Positions 54,201-64,000 of a stretch of DNA of 64,000 bases are shown piece after piece (position 1 is the first letter of the stretch; the number at the start of each line of letters is the position of its first letter). This DNA comes from Clytia hemisphaerica (Eukaryota > Cnidaria > Hydrozoa > Leptothecata > Clytiidae), in the NCBI GenBank assembly GCA_902728285.1, contig CACVBU010000572.1:668892-732891 (forward strand), in the 5' to 3' direction. The notes under the pieces were generated by a model. That model was not told the origin of the DNA. It saw only the letters and a list, made by a program, of their open reading frames with translations, and made no database searches. A program made the position numbers and the translations under genes.

Positions 54201-57200
54201 TCAAAGGAAGCTGTTTTGACGCCAAATACTGTATTTCAGCTTTTCTTGACACTCGTACCAACCAGACTCCTCTAGAACCGGATTCAGCCCTAAAAATTTA
54301 AAATCCTAACATTGAATAACAATTTTGATAATAAAGTTGAACCAAGTTATTCCTTACTAACCATTGAAGGTAATCTCAAAACTGGCACATTGCATCATTT
54401 CAACGTTAATACAACGTTAATTGGACGTTATGGACATTAAAAAGACATTGTTTTGGCGTTCACAAAGCTGAACTGCCAACCATTAAGTTTAAAAAAATCT
54501 GTAATATTCAAACACTATCCACTCTCTCTAGAAGGCTATGTATTATAAAAATAATCAAACCAAACAACCACAGTTTTAAGTCAAAGAGCATCTAGCTGAC
54601 TTTATGTTCTTTTACCATACTTTCGTGTGGTTGTCAAATAAACAGAGAGACATTAATAGAAAGTGACAATAGTTGGATCAAATATCATAATAAAGTATCA
54701 AATGTACAAGTGGTGTGCTACTAAAAAACTTGTTTTTGTGCAACAAAACTATATTAACTTGTACTTCTACCTTATGGAATTTAGAGAGTCAGTAGCAGGA
54801 GGCAAGGATAGACACAGTTGGTAGTTTGATTTTTTGGCAGGTAATAATATTGGCTAACTCTAAAAGTTCTGAGGAAATTTTGTGTCTATCTGGCCCAAAA
54901 TGTCTGAGAAAACGCACCTAGTAAGAGATTTTAAGAAGAACAACAGGGCTTGAATTGGGAGGATTGGAGATAGCGATGGTCGACCGTGAGCTGTGTCAGG
55001 AGGGTTATTGTATGTTCTCGAGCTATGTCATCACAGACCTAGAGGTTTGTTGTACTATTTCTAAACCTATTATTTATGAGTTAGTTAATCCAAATAGAAA
55101 CTTATACGCATGCGTAATTTATCGTCCTTTAAACCGCTAGTTGTTATAGCGTAAAGTACAAAAAGTAATGGATATGTAAGGGTTGCAGACGGCGTTTGGG
55201 ACGGCGAAATCGCGAAATATGTCGTTCTTTGATAGTTAGGGTTAGGGTTTGTCGTTCTTTTTGTCGCTTTTTAATAGTTATTTGTCGTTCTTTTTAGACG
55301 GTCTGGAAACGTTAGATGAACACTCTCTTATTAGCGTTACGGTCAATTTTTTAGGAGGCTTAAAGAGTTTGGGATTCATGGGATTTATTTCACTGTATTT
55401 TTAGGCGGTATCCGAAACGCTGAAACAAAGAAAACGGAAACCCGTTATTTTAGCATAGTACTTAATCAACGTTAATTCACCTCACTGGCTACGCTTGTGT
55501 TTTCTATACCGTCCTCTTGCATATCGTCGTTAAGGTGTGTCTATTAATATGCTTCGAGGGTGACATTTCTTGTCCAGACAAACCCTGAAACTATATTAAA
55601 TAAGCTTTGGATTTCAATCTTGTCTCATACTCATTAAAACCCATCTGGTGGTGAGGTACGGACAATGAGTCTTTCACCTTCCAAATTCTCCTAAGCAGGG
55701 GTTTAGCTTTGTTTTTGGTAGGCTGGCGAATGAAAAATTAACTCGGCGGATTCTTAGCAAGTGCAGTGTATTGATTAGAGGCGGCAAACCGAACTTTTCG
55801 AACGGTGAATTGTAATATTTTTCGTGCCTTGGACCTGCGAAACTCGTAGTCTGAATCGCAGACCTCTACCAAAACCCCCAGGTAGTATAACTCGCCGTTC
55901 GCCGGGTGTAAACAAGATCCCTGCCTAAGGGTTAAAGAAAAAAAGAAAAATCAAATGCAGGTGGCTCAACATCTTCACTAGTTTTGACCTTGAAAGGGTG
56001 GTTTTCCGTCTAAATTTCAAAATTCTCAAAATGTTTTTTCCAGTGGTTTGATGCGCACATACTTACACCCCTGTCTCTGTGCCCCAGTGGGTGTTGATTA
56101 CCCAGTGGGGTGAGAATCAAAAAACCTGAAATTCACTGGGGTGAAAAATATTCTTTCAAATATTGAGTGGGGTGGCGAAAATTTCCTTGACATTCACTGG
56201 GGTGAGAAAGAATTTTTTGCATGAGCTAAATTTTGGTTAGCCTGTGTGTTAGACTGTAGACCGCTTAATTTTATCGTGTTTTAACGATATAAGGTGCTGG
56301 CTAACTTTTGGTTTAGTGCTAGTAAATGACATAGAAGTCGGGTTAAATACAGTTAATATATTGAAGTGGGACCCGGGGGGGGGGCAGCTGGGCAAAAGGA
56401 CCGACGGGTATGTGCGGGTCCAAAGGGTACCTTTTCCAATATGTTTAAAATGCACTGTAAGGGTCGGAAAAACTAGAGATGCACTGTAAGGGTAGAAATT
56501 TCAGAAAATTCTTGAAAAATCTAGATATTTTGACCAAAAATGCTAGAATTTTGACCATTTTTTGCACGAAAGGGTTCGAAAATTAGGGGAAAATGCACTC
56601 TAAGGGTATGATTTTCACTGATTTTTGCTGCACTGTAAGGGTGCAATTTTAAAAGCCAATTTTTGGCCCGCACATACCGTCAGTCCGCAAACCCAGTCAC
56701 AGAGGCAGGGGTGTATACTTGACCTTTAAACTCATACCATTAGACTCCCCGTAAAAAATTATGTTGACCTATATAATACCGTACTTTTTAAAAGCATTGT
56801 ACACAGCATTGTAGCAACTTTTCTTGCTTCCTTAAAATAGCCAAGGCTCTGAACACAGTTTATAATGCTGATGCAATATATTCGTGGACTTTGACCTGTT
56901 TATAATTGCGTCAATCAAGCAAATGGATTTATATGCACATTCATATGCTAATATGAAATACCATTTCTCCCCATTTCTCTGTTTCCCGCTGAATTTTTAT
57001 CTTTTGATTTAAAAAGGAATTACATATAGGGTATAATGCTAGCTGAATGATAATTCTGACTTGATTGAACATAATGGTGGAGAAACTTGGTGAAAAGACT
57101 GCTTTATGGCAGCGATTATATGTTGCTGTAGGTATAAACAAATTGTTATTTTCTTAAGAATGCAACGTTTCTTAGATATAAAACAAACAAAGACAATTTT

Positions 57201-57294
57201 TATGCGTGCGGAGATAAAAAAAATTATTGACATATGTAAGGAAAACAATCTTGATGTGTCTTGACATCCTTGAGTTAAATGGTACGAGTGGTGG
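54201..57294. other. Gene-poor stretch, repeat fragments
   Basis: 56040-56230 holds CCCAGTGGGGTGA repeats related to the 58.1 and 59.5 kb elements. 56440-56660 holds GCACTGTAAGGGT units. A poly-G run is at 56374. No supported exon. Confidence 0.4.
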
Positions 57295-57302
57295 TATAAA
57301 AA
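57295..57302 (+). promoter_or_regulatory. TATA box of the 57.4-kb GNAT gene
   Basis: TATAAAAA, 71 bp before the ATG at 57366. The 60.9-kb paralogue has TATAAAG at almost the same distance. Confidence 0.45.
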
Positions 57303-57365
57303 TTTTTTGAGAAAGGTCGCTGATAATTTTAGTTTATATTTCGTAGAAATAAAGAAAAGAGAAAG

Positions 57366-58085
57366 ATGGTACCGAAAAGCCAAAAACAAAACAAACTTGA
57401 AATCGTGGAATACAACATTGAAAAGCATTCTGGGGAAGTACAAAAAATTTTAGATGAACACTTAATACCAATTTACTTAAAACGTATGGAAATCACACAA
57501 GATGAAAGATTGAAATATGCACATATTGAAAATGTCTTACATCCTAACCTAGCAAAGAATCCCAAATTCGAAAATTTTTCTATGGTAACTTTAGACGAGG
57601 CTGGTAAAGTTGTTGGTCTCGGATTAAGCTACATGGTAACTAAGCAAGACTTTCAGGAGACTTTTATTGACCTTAATCTTCGGGTCGTGAATGACTCAAG
57701 CTACAAAGAAAGTATCCGAAAATATTGCCAACACAGATATGCAGTTTGTTATCCACTTGCAAGATTTTTTGACGAATACAATATTGATCAGATGGTTTAT
57801 ACAGAAGATGCCGTTGTCTTACCCCAATATAGAGGTCGAGGAATAAATAATAATATGTATGAATTAATGATGGCGGAGTTTGGTCACAAGCATGCTTTCT
57901 TTGCCGAAGAGATGATGCCTGTACAAAATATTGTGACGTCAGGAGGACTCAAACATGAGTTAGATGTCATAGGAACCTGGGACTCAGATGGATGGTTATG
58001 TATTGACCGACAATTATCTTATGATGGTTATCTTTGCCCGTTATTTTTTAAACCACTTACACATGTACATAAATCTAAATTGTAA
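57366..58085 (+). CDS. GNAT-like N-acetyltransferase, group B, with C-terminal SKL (peroxisomal)
   Basis: Intronless, 239 residues. Signature EIVEYNIEKHSGEVQKILDE at the start, then VTLDEAGKVVGLGLSYMV, SIRKYCQHRYAVCYPLA and YTEDAVVLPQYRGRGINNNM. The segment QYRGRG fits the GNAT acetyl-CoA loop Q-x-x-G-x-G exactly, the best match in the family. C-terminal half: IGTWDSDGWLCIDRQLSYDG, then YLCPLFF. It ends KSKL, a canonical PTS1 for import into the peroxisome matrix. Two further group B genes follow within 5 kb. Predicted soluble peroxisomal acetyltransferase; the acyl acceptor is unknown. Confidence 0.85.
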   Translation: MVPKSQKQNKLEIVEYNIEKHSGEVQKILDEHLIPIYLKRMEITQDERLKYAHIENVLHPNLAKNPKFENFSMVTLDEAGKVVGLGLSYMVTKQDFQETFIDLNLRVVNDSSYKESIRKYCQHRYAVCYPLARFFDEYNIDQMVYTEDAVVLPQYRGRGINNNMYELMMAEFGHKHAFFAEEMMPVQNIVTSGGLKHELDVIGTWDSDGWLCIDRQLSYDGYLCPLFFKPLTHVHKSKL

Positions 58086-58103
58086 TTTGTAGCTCTACCC
58101 TAA

Positions 58104-58395
58104 ACACCTCTGTGTCACAGACCCGCTAGGACCCGTAGCCCCACTGGAAAATTTGCCAAAAAATTCGTCCCCAGTAGGAAAATACCCTGAAATTTCAGCC
58201 CCACTGGGAATTTGACTTTGATTTCATCCCCATTCGAGATCCAATGTTTAAAAATTGCACTTCAAAACCATCCTCACTGGATTTTTTAACCTTGGAACAA
58301 AAATTAAATAGAATTTCTATCCCCATTGAGATTGCAATATGAATTTTTATCCCCACTGAGGAAAAAGTTCCACTGGGGCTGTGTGACAGGGGTGT
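58104..58395. repeat. ~290-bp interspersed repeat, copy 1
   Basis: Begins ACACCTCTGTGTCACAGACC and ends GGGGCTGTGTGACAGGGGTG plus T, imperfect TIRs. The interior repeats AGCCCCACTGG and ATCCCCA motifs. Starts 18 bp after the GNAT stop codon. Confidence 0.6.
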
Positions 58396-59532
58396 CTCTA
58401 AATATGTGTCTTTTTCTTCACAGAATTTTTCTATATTCTTTTACTTGTCAGAAACACATGATTCAGATTTGCAAATCTTGACCAACATTCAGTAAACTCT
58501 TCGTTGGAAAAAAGAATCGTGAATTTAAGGCTATAGGAGTTGTAATTTGAAAATTTTGATTCATCATTACTCTGTACCAATTTTTTTAATTTTGTTGATA
58601 AGAATTTTTTTACATTTTAGATTTGTCAAGAATACAATGATTTGCATTGTATTTGCATACAATGATTTGCATATCATGACCAATAATTCCGATAATTTCA
58701 ATAATTTGTATTGACAGGGTATTCTACACATCAAGGTAGACTTAAACTTTGTATCAGACTTAAAATTTACCTAAGCCATAGACGTTTATCAGATGTTTAC
58801 TATCTCGCTACGTTTTGCTTTTAGTACAAAAATAACGACATACAGGTCCTTTCTTAGTCTGGAGATCCATACTCTATATTCAAACTTAAAACACATAAGC
58901 AAAAATCCCATCAAAAGCTACTCATTGAGAGTATGGTATTTTTGATCCAGTTTGAATTTGTTTACATTTGGTTTGAATTTCATGCCAAAAAAGCCGTTGA
59001 TAAGGTTAGCCAATCAGGTTCGCGCACTTCCAATCAAAACAGTAATATCACGTGATTTCAACAATTGTTTAACAGCCAATAGAATTCTGCGACCAGATTG
59101 TTGGGCATCAACAAAAATACCCGGCTACTCTGTTATTTCTATCGATATTTCTACATTATTATTCGTTTTAACTAAATGCTATACTTTGAAACCACACGAA
59201 CAGAGTAGACGGGTCTCCCAGCTAGTCCTTTCTTGGTGTCTTAGTACTTTAAAAATTCAAGAAGTAGTTTGCACTGTGCAAGGCTGAAGAATCATATAGC
59301 TTGGTCTAACTATATTGTTCACGGATCCCTCAAATCCATACAGTAATTTTGTAAAAGGCGGAAAAATAACGAAATAAATTTGTTAAATCTTCAAACTTGT
59401 TTCTTTACTGACATTGTAATTATCAAGCTGAATACAACATTTTTGTACAAATATTAGTAATTTTAATTAAAATAGAAATAAATTAAAGACTATCATTAAA
59501 CAGACAGAACATGTCTTTTACTTTTCACAATA
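58396..59532. other. Spacer, no gene supported
   Basis: A 111-codon frame at 58952-59287 (+) has no recognisable domain. Treated as chance. Confidence 0.35.
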
Positions 59533-59816
59533 CAACCTTGTGTCACAGACCCGCTGGGACCCCAGCCCCACTGGAAAATTTAGCAAAAATTTCGTCCCCG
59601 GTGAGAAGATACCCTAAAATTTCAGCCCCACTGGGAAATTGACTTTTATATCATCCCCATTCGAAATTCAGTGTTTAAAAATTGCACTTCAAAACCATCC
59701 CCACTGAATTTTTTAACCTTGGAACAATAGAATTTCTATCACCATTGGGATTTCAATAGGCATTTTTATCCCTGATGAGAAAAAGGTCCACCGGGGCTGT
59801 GAGACAGGGGTACCGG
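59533..59816. repeat. ~285-bp interspersed repeat, copy 2 (direct)
   Basis: Same orientation and order as 58104-58395: TGTGTCACAGACCCGCTGGG, TTTCAGCCCCACTGGG, ATTGCACTTCAAAACCATCC, GGGGCTGTGAGACAGGGGT. A partial copy is near 63745-63960. Confidence 0.6.
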
Positions 59817-60219
59817 GTTGGTGCGAGTCTCCGGGTATGTCTTTCTTAGGAATCGGCAGTTCTTATTTTTTGGCACTTATAGTCTGTTCTTATATCCTGT
59901 TCTTTTCGCCAGGGTAAAATTGAGATACGCTAGCCTTATTTTACTACTTTAACCCTTAATTTCCTAAAAATTCAGCTAGCCCAGACTCATTTTTGTTCTT
60001 AAATTGTTCTTATTTTCTGAGCCTCATTGTTCTTATAAAACTATTCTCATAAAAAAGTACATAAAGCTTTGTTCACATGTACGTAAAATTTGAAGTTTGC
60101 TTACGTAACTCTACCGTAACTTCAAAGTAAGATTTAACGTGCATGTCAAAAAAGCATAATGTGTATCATTAATCCCGAAATTATTTTAATATTATAAATT
60201 ATGTATGTGATATATAGAA
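59817..60219. other. Spacer with a diverged TATAAGAAC-type MITE fragment
   Basis: GTTCTTATTTT, TTGTTCTTAAATTGTTCTTA and TTCTTATAAAACTATTCTCA repeats at 59855-60060. No gene. Confidence 0.35.
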
Positions 60220-60936
60220 CTATAACTTTGATTTAATATGAAAAGGCATGGGTGGTCTAAAATATAATGGGCAAACATAGCCATCATAAGATAATTGTCT
60301 ATCAACAGTTAACGTGTTGTCTGTGTCCCACGTTCCTATAGCTTCTAACTCATGTTTGAGTCCACCTGACACCATACTTTGTACAGGGATCATGCCTTCG
60401 CCAAATATAGCATATTGATGTCCAAATTTCTCGTAAATGATATCATTCATGCGTTTATTGACACCTTTTCCTCTGTATTTAGGTACAACAACGCTATCCT
60501 CAATACTAAGCATCTTGTCTAGGTTATATTCGTCAAAATATTTGGTCAATTGCTGGCATATTGCGTATCTATGTTGGCAATATTTTCGGATACTTTCTTT
60601 GTAGCTTAAGTTGTTTACAATCTTAAGATTAATGTCGATAAATTCCTCCAGGTATTGTTGCTTGGTTACCAAGTAGCTTAATCCGAGACCAACGACTTTA
60701 CCAGATTCATCTAAAACCACCACAGAAAATTTTTCGAATTTGGAATCCTTTGCTAAATTAGGATGTAAAATATCTTCAACCTCTGCATATTTCAATCTTT
60801 CATCTTGTGTGATTCCCATACGTTTGTAATAAGTTGGTACTAAGTATTCGTCCAAAAGTTTTTGTACTTCCCGAGAATGCTTTTCAATATTGTATTCCAC
60901 GATTTCCAAGCCTTCTATCTTGTTTTTGAATATCAT
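60220..60936 (-). CDS. GNAT-like N-acetyltransferase, group B, with C-terminal SKL (peroxisomal)
   Basis: Intronless, 238 residues. EIVEYNIEKHSREVQKLLDE start; VVLDESGKVVGLGLSYLV; SIRKYCQHRYAICQQLT; EDSVVVPKYRGKGVNKRM with both loop glycines (first position Lys). C-terminal GTWDTDNTLTVDRQLSYDG, then YVCPLYF and the end IKSKL, a PTS1. Closest relatives are 57366-58085 and 61973-62686. It is convergent with the former and divergent from the latter. Both ends of the protein are conserved, suggesting function. Confidence 0.85.
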   Translation of the reverse strand: MIFKNKIEGLEIVEYNIEKHSREVQKLLDEYLVPTYYKRMGITQDERLKYAEVEDILHPNLAKDSKFEKFSVVVLDESGKVVGLGLSYLVTKQQYLEEFIDINLKIVNNLSYKESIRKYCQHRYAICQQLTKYFDEYNLDKMLSIEDSVVVPKYRGKGVNKRMNDIIYEKFGHQYAIFGEGMIPVQSMVSGGLKHELEAIGTWDTDNTLTVDRQLSYDGYVCPLYFRPPMPFHIKSKL

Positions 60937-61972
60937 CGTGATCGAATATTTTCCTTTCCACTAAAAAAATGAATCCCTAATCTCTTCATTAATTTTAACA
61001 ACTTTATACCATCGTTCAAGAACGTCAAGACGTGTTCCCTTCCTCTTACGTCAAAAAATGTTAACCTCAGAAATTAAAGTTATTGTTTTGTATTTTGTAT
61101 AAGAAACTTTGTATTTTTATAAAGGAATTACCCTCATATACACTTCTCTTTCGTGCTTTTCAGCACGTTTATCCAATTTCCCATGCCTCTTGGAAGGCAA
61201 ATTGAGAAATACAAATCAAGGGAGGTTGTTTACAAATTAGGGTGCTTAGGATGCTGCAATTCAAAGATATCTTCGAAATGAAGCTGTTAGCTTCGCTTGT
61301 TTATTTTGATATTTTAAGAATAAGAATAGTATCCCAACCCAAGATTTTCCAGAACTAATAACTTTTCAGAATTATTAAGGAGACGAGTTTCTTTTTAATA
61401 TTCTACCTTGTATAAGCACAAAACAAACACAAAATAACCACAATCAAAACACACACTTCTTGAGAGAGCTCAGCATGAAAAAGTGGTATTTTCCATAAAT
61501 GCTTGTAAATCAATTCGATTTACGCAATCAAATATATTATGTCAGTTTGTTTGTTATGGTCAAAGTCCAATAAGTCGTCACAACATGATTTACGTGACTT
61601 AATGAGTGGTGTAGCTTAGAAAAGTTTTGCTGTGTTTTCTAGTTTGTTTGGTTAATGCACAAATCCTATTTTATGTTTATTTCCAACTCTTTCTACTAAT
61701 TTTAACAAAGTTTTCTAAAATTGCCACTTTGATTTTGACGCCATTTCTTATAAGTAGATTGAAAAATTTCAGCCGCACCACTTTTTTTCCCTTCCGTCCT
61801 TTGACTTCTGTCCGAGCTCTGTAATTTGATTCATTTTTGACGTTTTTGCAATGTCATCAAATTTGTTGTCGTTGTTTATCATAAAAATGCAAGCAAAGCT
61901 TTCTGATAATATAACGATAAGGCTATGGTATTGCATTTTTTATATATTGTTAAATGAACACTAACCATCAAG
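60937..61972. other. Divergent promoter region between two GNAT genes
   Basis: Contains the 61002 TATA box (minus) and an AT-rich TATATA stretch near 61938 ahead of the plus-strand gene. No other gene supported. Confidence 0.4.
61002..61008 (-). promoter_or_regulatory. TATA box of the 60.9-kb GNAT gene
   Basis: Minus-strand TATAAAG, about 66-72 bp before the ATG at 60936; spacing similar to the 57.4-kb paralogue. Confidence 0.45.
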
Positions 61973-62686
61973 ATGGAATCGCTAAAGATACAAGGATTGG
62001 AAATCGTGGTATACAACATTGAAAAGCATTCTGGGGAAGTTCAAAAACTTTTGGATGAATACTTAGTACCAACTTATTACAAACGTATGGGAATCACACA
62101 AGATGAAAGATTAAAATATGCACATATTGAAGATATTTTACATCCTAATTTAGCGAAGGATCCTAAATTCAATAAATTTTCATTGGTAGCTGTTGAAAAG
62201 GATTCTGGAGAGGTTGTTGCTTTGGGGTTGAGTTATCTAATAACAAAGCAAGAATTTCAAGAAGATTTTGTGGATCTTAACAAGAGAATTTCAAATGACC
62301 AGAACTATAGTCCAGAAATACGAAAATATTGTCAACACAGATACGCTGTTTGCCACCCTATTCTCGAATATTACGATAAGTTTGGAATTGATGAACTTAT
62401 TTACTTAGAAGATGTCGTAACCACTCGTAAATACCGTGGTTTGGGTGTTCATGTTGCAATAATGGGCGTGGCATTTGAGAAGTTTGGACACGAATACGGA
62501 TTTCTCTCTGAAGGAATGGTTCCGGTTGAAAAATTCATAACAGAAAAGAAGTTTCAAAATCATGAATGGAGCCCTATAGGGACCTGGGTTTCAGACAGGT
62601 GGTATTTGGTTAATAAACAATTTTCTTATGATGGGTATATTTGTCCTGTCTTTATTTCTGGACCCGTACCCAAATCAAAACTTTAA
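61973..62686 (+). CDS. GNAT-like N-acetyltransferase, group B, with C-terminal SKL (peroxisomal)
   Basis: Intronless, 237 residues. GLEIVVYNIEKHSGEVQKLL start; VAVEKDSGEVVALGLSYLI; EIRKYCQHRYAVCHPIL; EDVVTTRKYRGLGVHVAI, loop glycines kept. The region after residue 190 differs from the other group B genes (TEKKFQNHEWSPIGTW with SDRWYLVNKQ), but SYDGYICPVF and the PTS1 end PKSKL are kept. Predicted peroxisomal acetyltransferase; the changed C-terminal half may alter acceptor choice. Confidence 0.85.
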   Translation: MESLKIQGLEIVVYNIEKHSGEVQKLLDEYLVPTYYKRMGITQDERLKYAHIEDILHPNLAKDPKFNKFSLVAVEKDSGEVVALGLSYLITKQEFQEDFVDLNKRISNDQNYSPEIRKYCQHRYAVCHPILEYYDKFGIDELIYLEDVVTTRKYRGLGVHVAIMGVAFEKFGHEYGFLSEGMVPVEKFITEKKFQNHEWSPIGTWVSDRWYLVNKQFSYDGYICPVFISGPVPKSKL

Positions 62687-64000
62687 ATAACAAAGCTTCC
62701 AGATTTTGGTAGGATGTTGATTTTTTTAACAATTTGTAATATTTTTTTTTAAAGAAAATTATTTTTAATTTAATGATTGCGCAACCTTCAACCAAGTGGA
62801 CTGCTCATCAATCGTTGAAATGATTGTTGGATGCTGGATATTGAAGTAGATCTACACGCTTTTTGTATAAGAACAAAATAAAGACATAAGGCTCGTCGCG
62901 GTGGTCATATTTTAAGGTTTTACTCTTTACTCTTTAACTCTGAGGCGCCCATTGTCTTAGGAAATGTCGAAAATATCCAGGAATTCTATAGAATTTCGGC
63001 TAATATCCAGGGAAAGGGTGTGACTCGTGGGAATTATTTTTATTTCAGAATGACCCATTTTTTTAAAAACAGCAATTGAAAAGTTTTATTTTTTATTGTT
63101 TAGAAATCATTTTTTATGACATTGTACGAAAAATCGTGTCAAAGCATCACGTCACTATCGCCACTTACTCATGTCATGAATTGCATAACATCTTCAGATG
63201 TCTCTTGTAAAATAACTTCTGAAACCACACTTCTTCTAGAAATTACGTTTTGCTGTTTTTTATTGCTCTTATTTTTGTCAAGACAGAATGATACGAACTT
63301 TGTTATTTGATACACAACAAAACTATTGCATCAAATCGTCGAGTTCGCTTCTTCTTGTCTCTAAGTTGTTTTTTCCTCAGTTTTTGGAAGGATGGTGGCT
63401 TGTTTGTTGTGTTTACTACTGGTAATTTTTGATAAAATCTTCTGTAAAATGAATGTTAAACAAAGCACATCCAGCTCGGGGGGATATTAGGGTTGCGAGC
63501 TGACGAGGGGGGGGGGGTGCCGCCCGACTTTCGACCCTTTTGAGGACGGTAAAGTGACTGAAGCGATTTGGAATAAGAGTCGAGAACGGTGAAAGTGCCG
63601 ATTTAACGTCGTCCTCAGTCAATCAGCATCTATAGTCAAATCAGAAGCTAATCACCCCCGTGGGAGAAAAAAACACAGATACACAAACTCGGTATTGTTT
63701 GGACTCGGTGGTTGTTCTTATATTTTTTCACCTTCAACCTCGCATTTTTCTGATACCCTACTGAAAAATTCGGCCAAGATTTCGTCCGCTGGTGGGAAAA
63801 ATTCCTTGAAATATCAACCCCATTAGGAAATTTACTTTGATTTCCTCACAATATTTGAAATTCAATAAAGCTTTTTCCATCTTCTTAATTAGATAATTAT
63901 AGGTATTTTCATCCTAACTGTTGGAAAAATTTTTCACCGAAGCACTGAGACGGGTGTTTTAATAATCTGAGGCTCAGATTGTTTATAATACTTTTATTTC
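62687..64000. other. Window end, repeat fragments, no gene supported
   Basis: 62857-62960 begins like the TATAAGAAC MITE (ACACGCTTTTTGTATAAGAA). A poly-G run is at 63507-63517. 63745-63960 is a diverged copy of the 58.1-kb repeat. Confidence 0.4.

Noticed and set aside
55230..55252. TTAGGG telomere-like motif
   Set aside because: Only about two units; no array.
58952..59287. 111-codon ORF between GNAT genes
   Set aside because: No recognisable domain, no paralogue in the window, no promoter or splice support.

Overview
This window is a piece of the nuclear genome of an invertebrate animal. The evidence is spliced genes with GT/AG introns of roughly 80 to 1,700 bp, a clear metazoan SHP-type tyrosine phosphatase, the C-terminus of TFIIH p44, and heavy loads of DIRS, BEL/Pao, foldback, hAT-like, Tc/mariner-like and Helentron-like repeats in AT-rich sequence. 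The sequence does not fix the phylum. A cnidarian, mollusc or similar marine invertebrate would fit, but that is a guess.

Layout. 0.2-1.4 kb (+): last four exons of a GTF2H2 (TFIIH p44) orthologue. 2.2-11.8 kb (+): a complete 15-exon SHP/corkscrew phosphatase (two SH2 domains, PTP domain, proline-rich tail) whose introns hold several short transposons. 14.0 kb (+): first of eight intronless GNAT-like acetyltransferase loci. 15.2-20.8 kb: a 5.55 kb foldback element with 2.2 kb terminal inverted repeats made of minisatellite and a 10-bp target-site duplication. 22.1-23.3 kb (+): a small secreted acidic protein gene, with a paralogous exon at 44.5 kb. 23.7 kb (-): second GNAT gene. 25.9-37.7 kb: three nested transposons, a Tc/mariner-like TIR pair enclosing a DIRS retroelement whose gag is split by an apparently intact BEL/Pao element with identical LTRs. 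38.8 kb (-): GNAT pseudogene. 40.2-43.7 kb (-): four-exon coiled-coil protein with a C-terminal membrane anchor. 48.6-49.9 kb: a pearl/HINE-like element with a tandem core of about 155 bp; a shorter copy sits in a phosphatase intron. 52-63 kb: five more GNAT loci in mixed orientation.

How the genes relate. The phosphatase and p44 are single-copy housekeeping or signalling genes that happen to be neighbours. The local theme is expansion of the GNAT family. Three members end in -SKL and one in -KANL, both peroxisomal (PTS1) import signals, which suggests peroxisomal acetyl-CoA-dependent acetyltransferases. Other members have lost the tail, have frameshifts, or carry altered acetyl-CoA-loop residues. 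Two copies nearly 40 kb apart are almost identical over their first two thirds and diverge after that, which points to gene conversion. All positions and splice joins were derived by eye; no alignment or database search was run.
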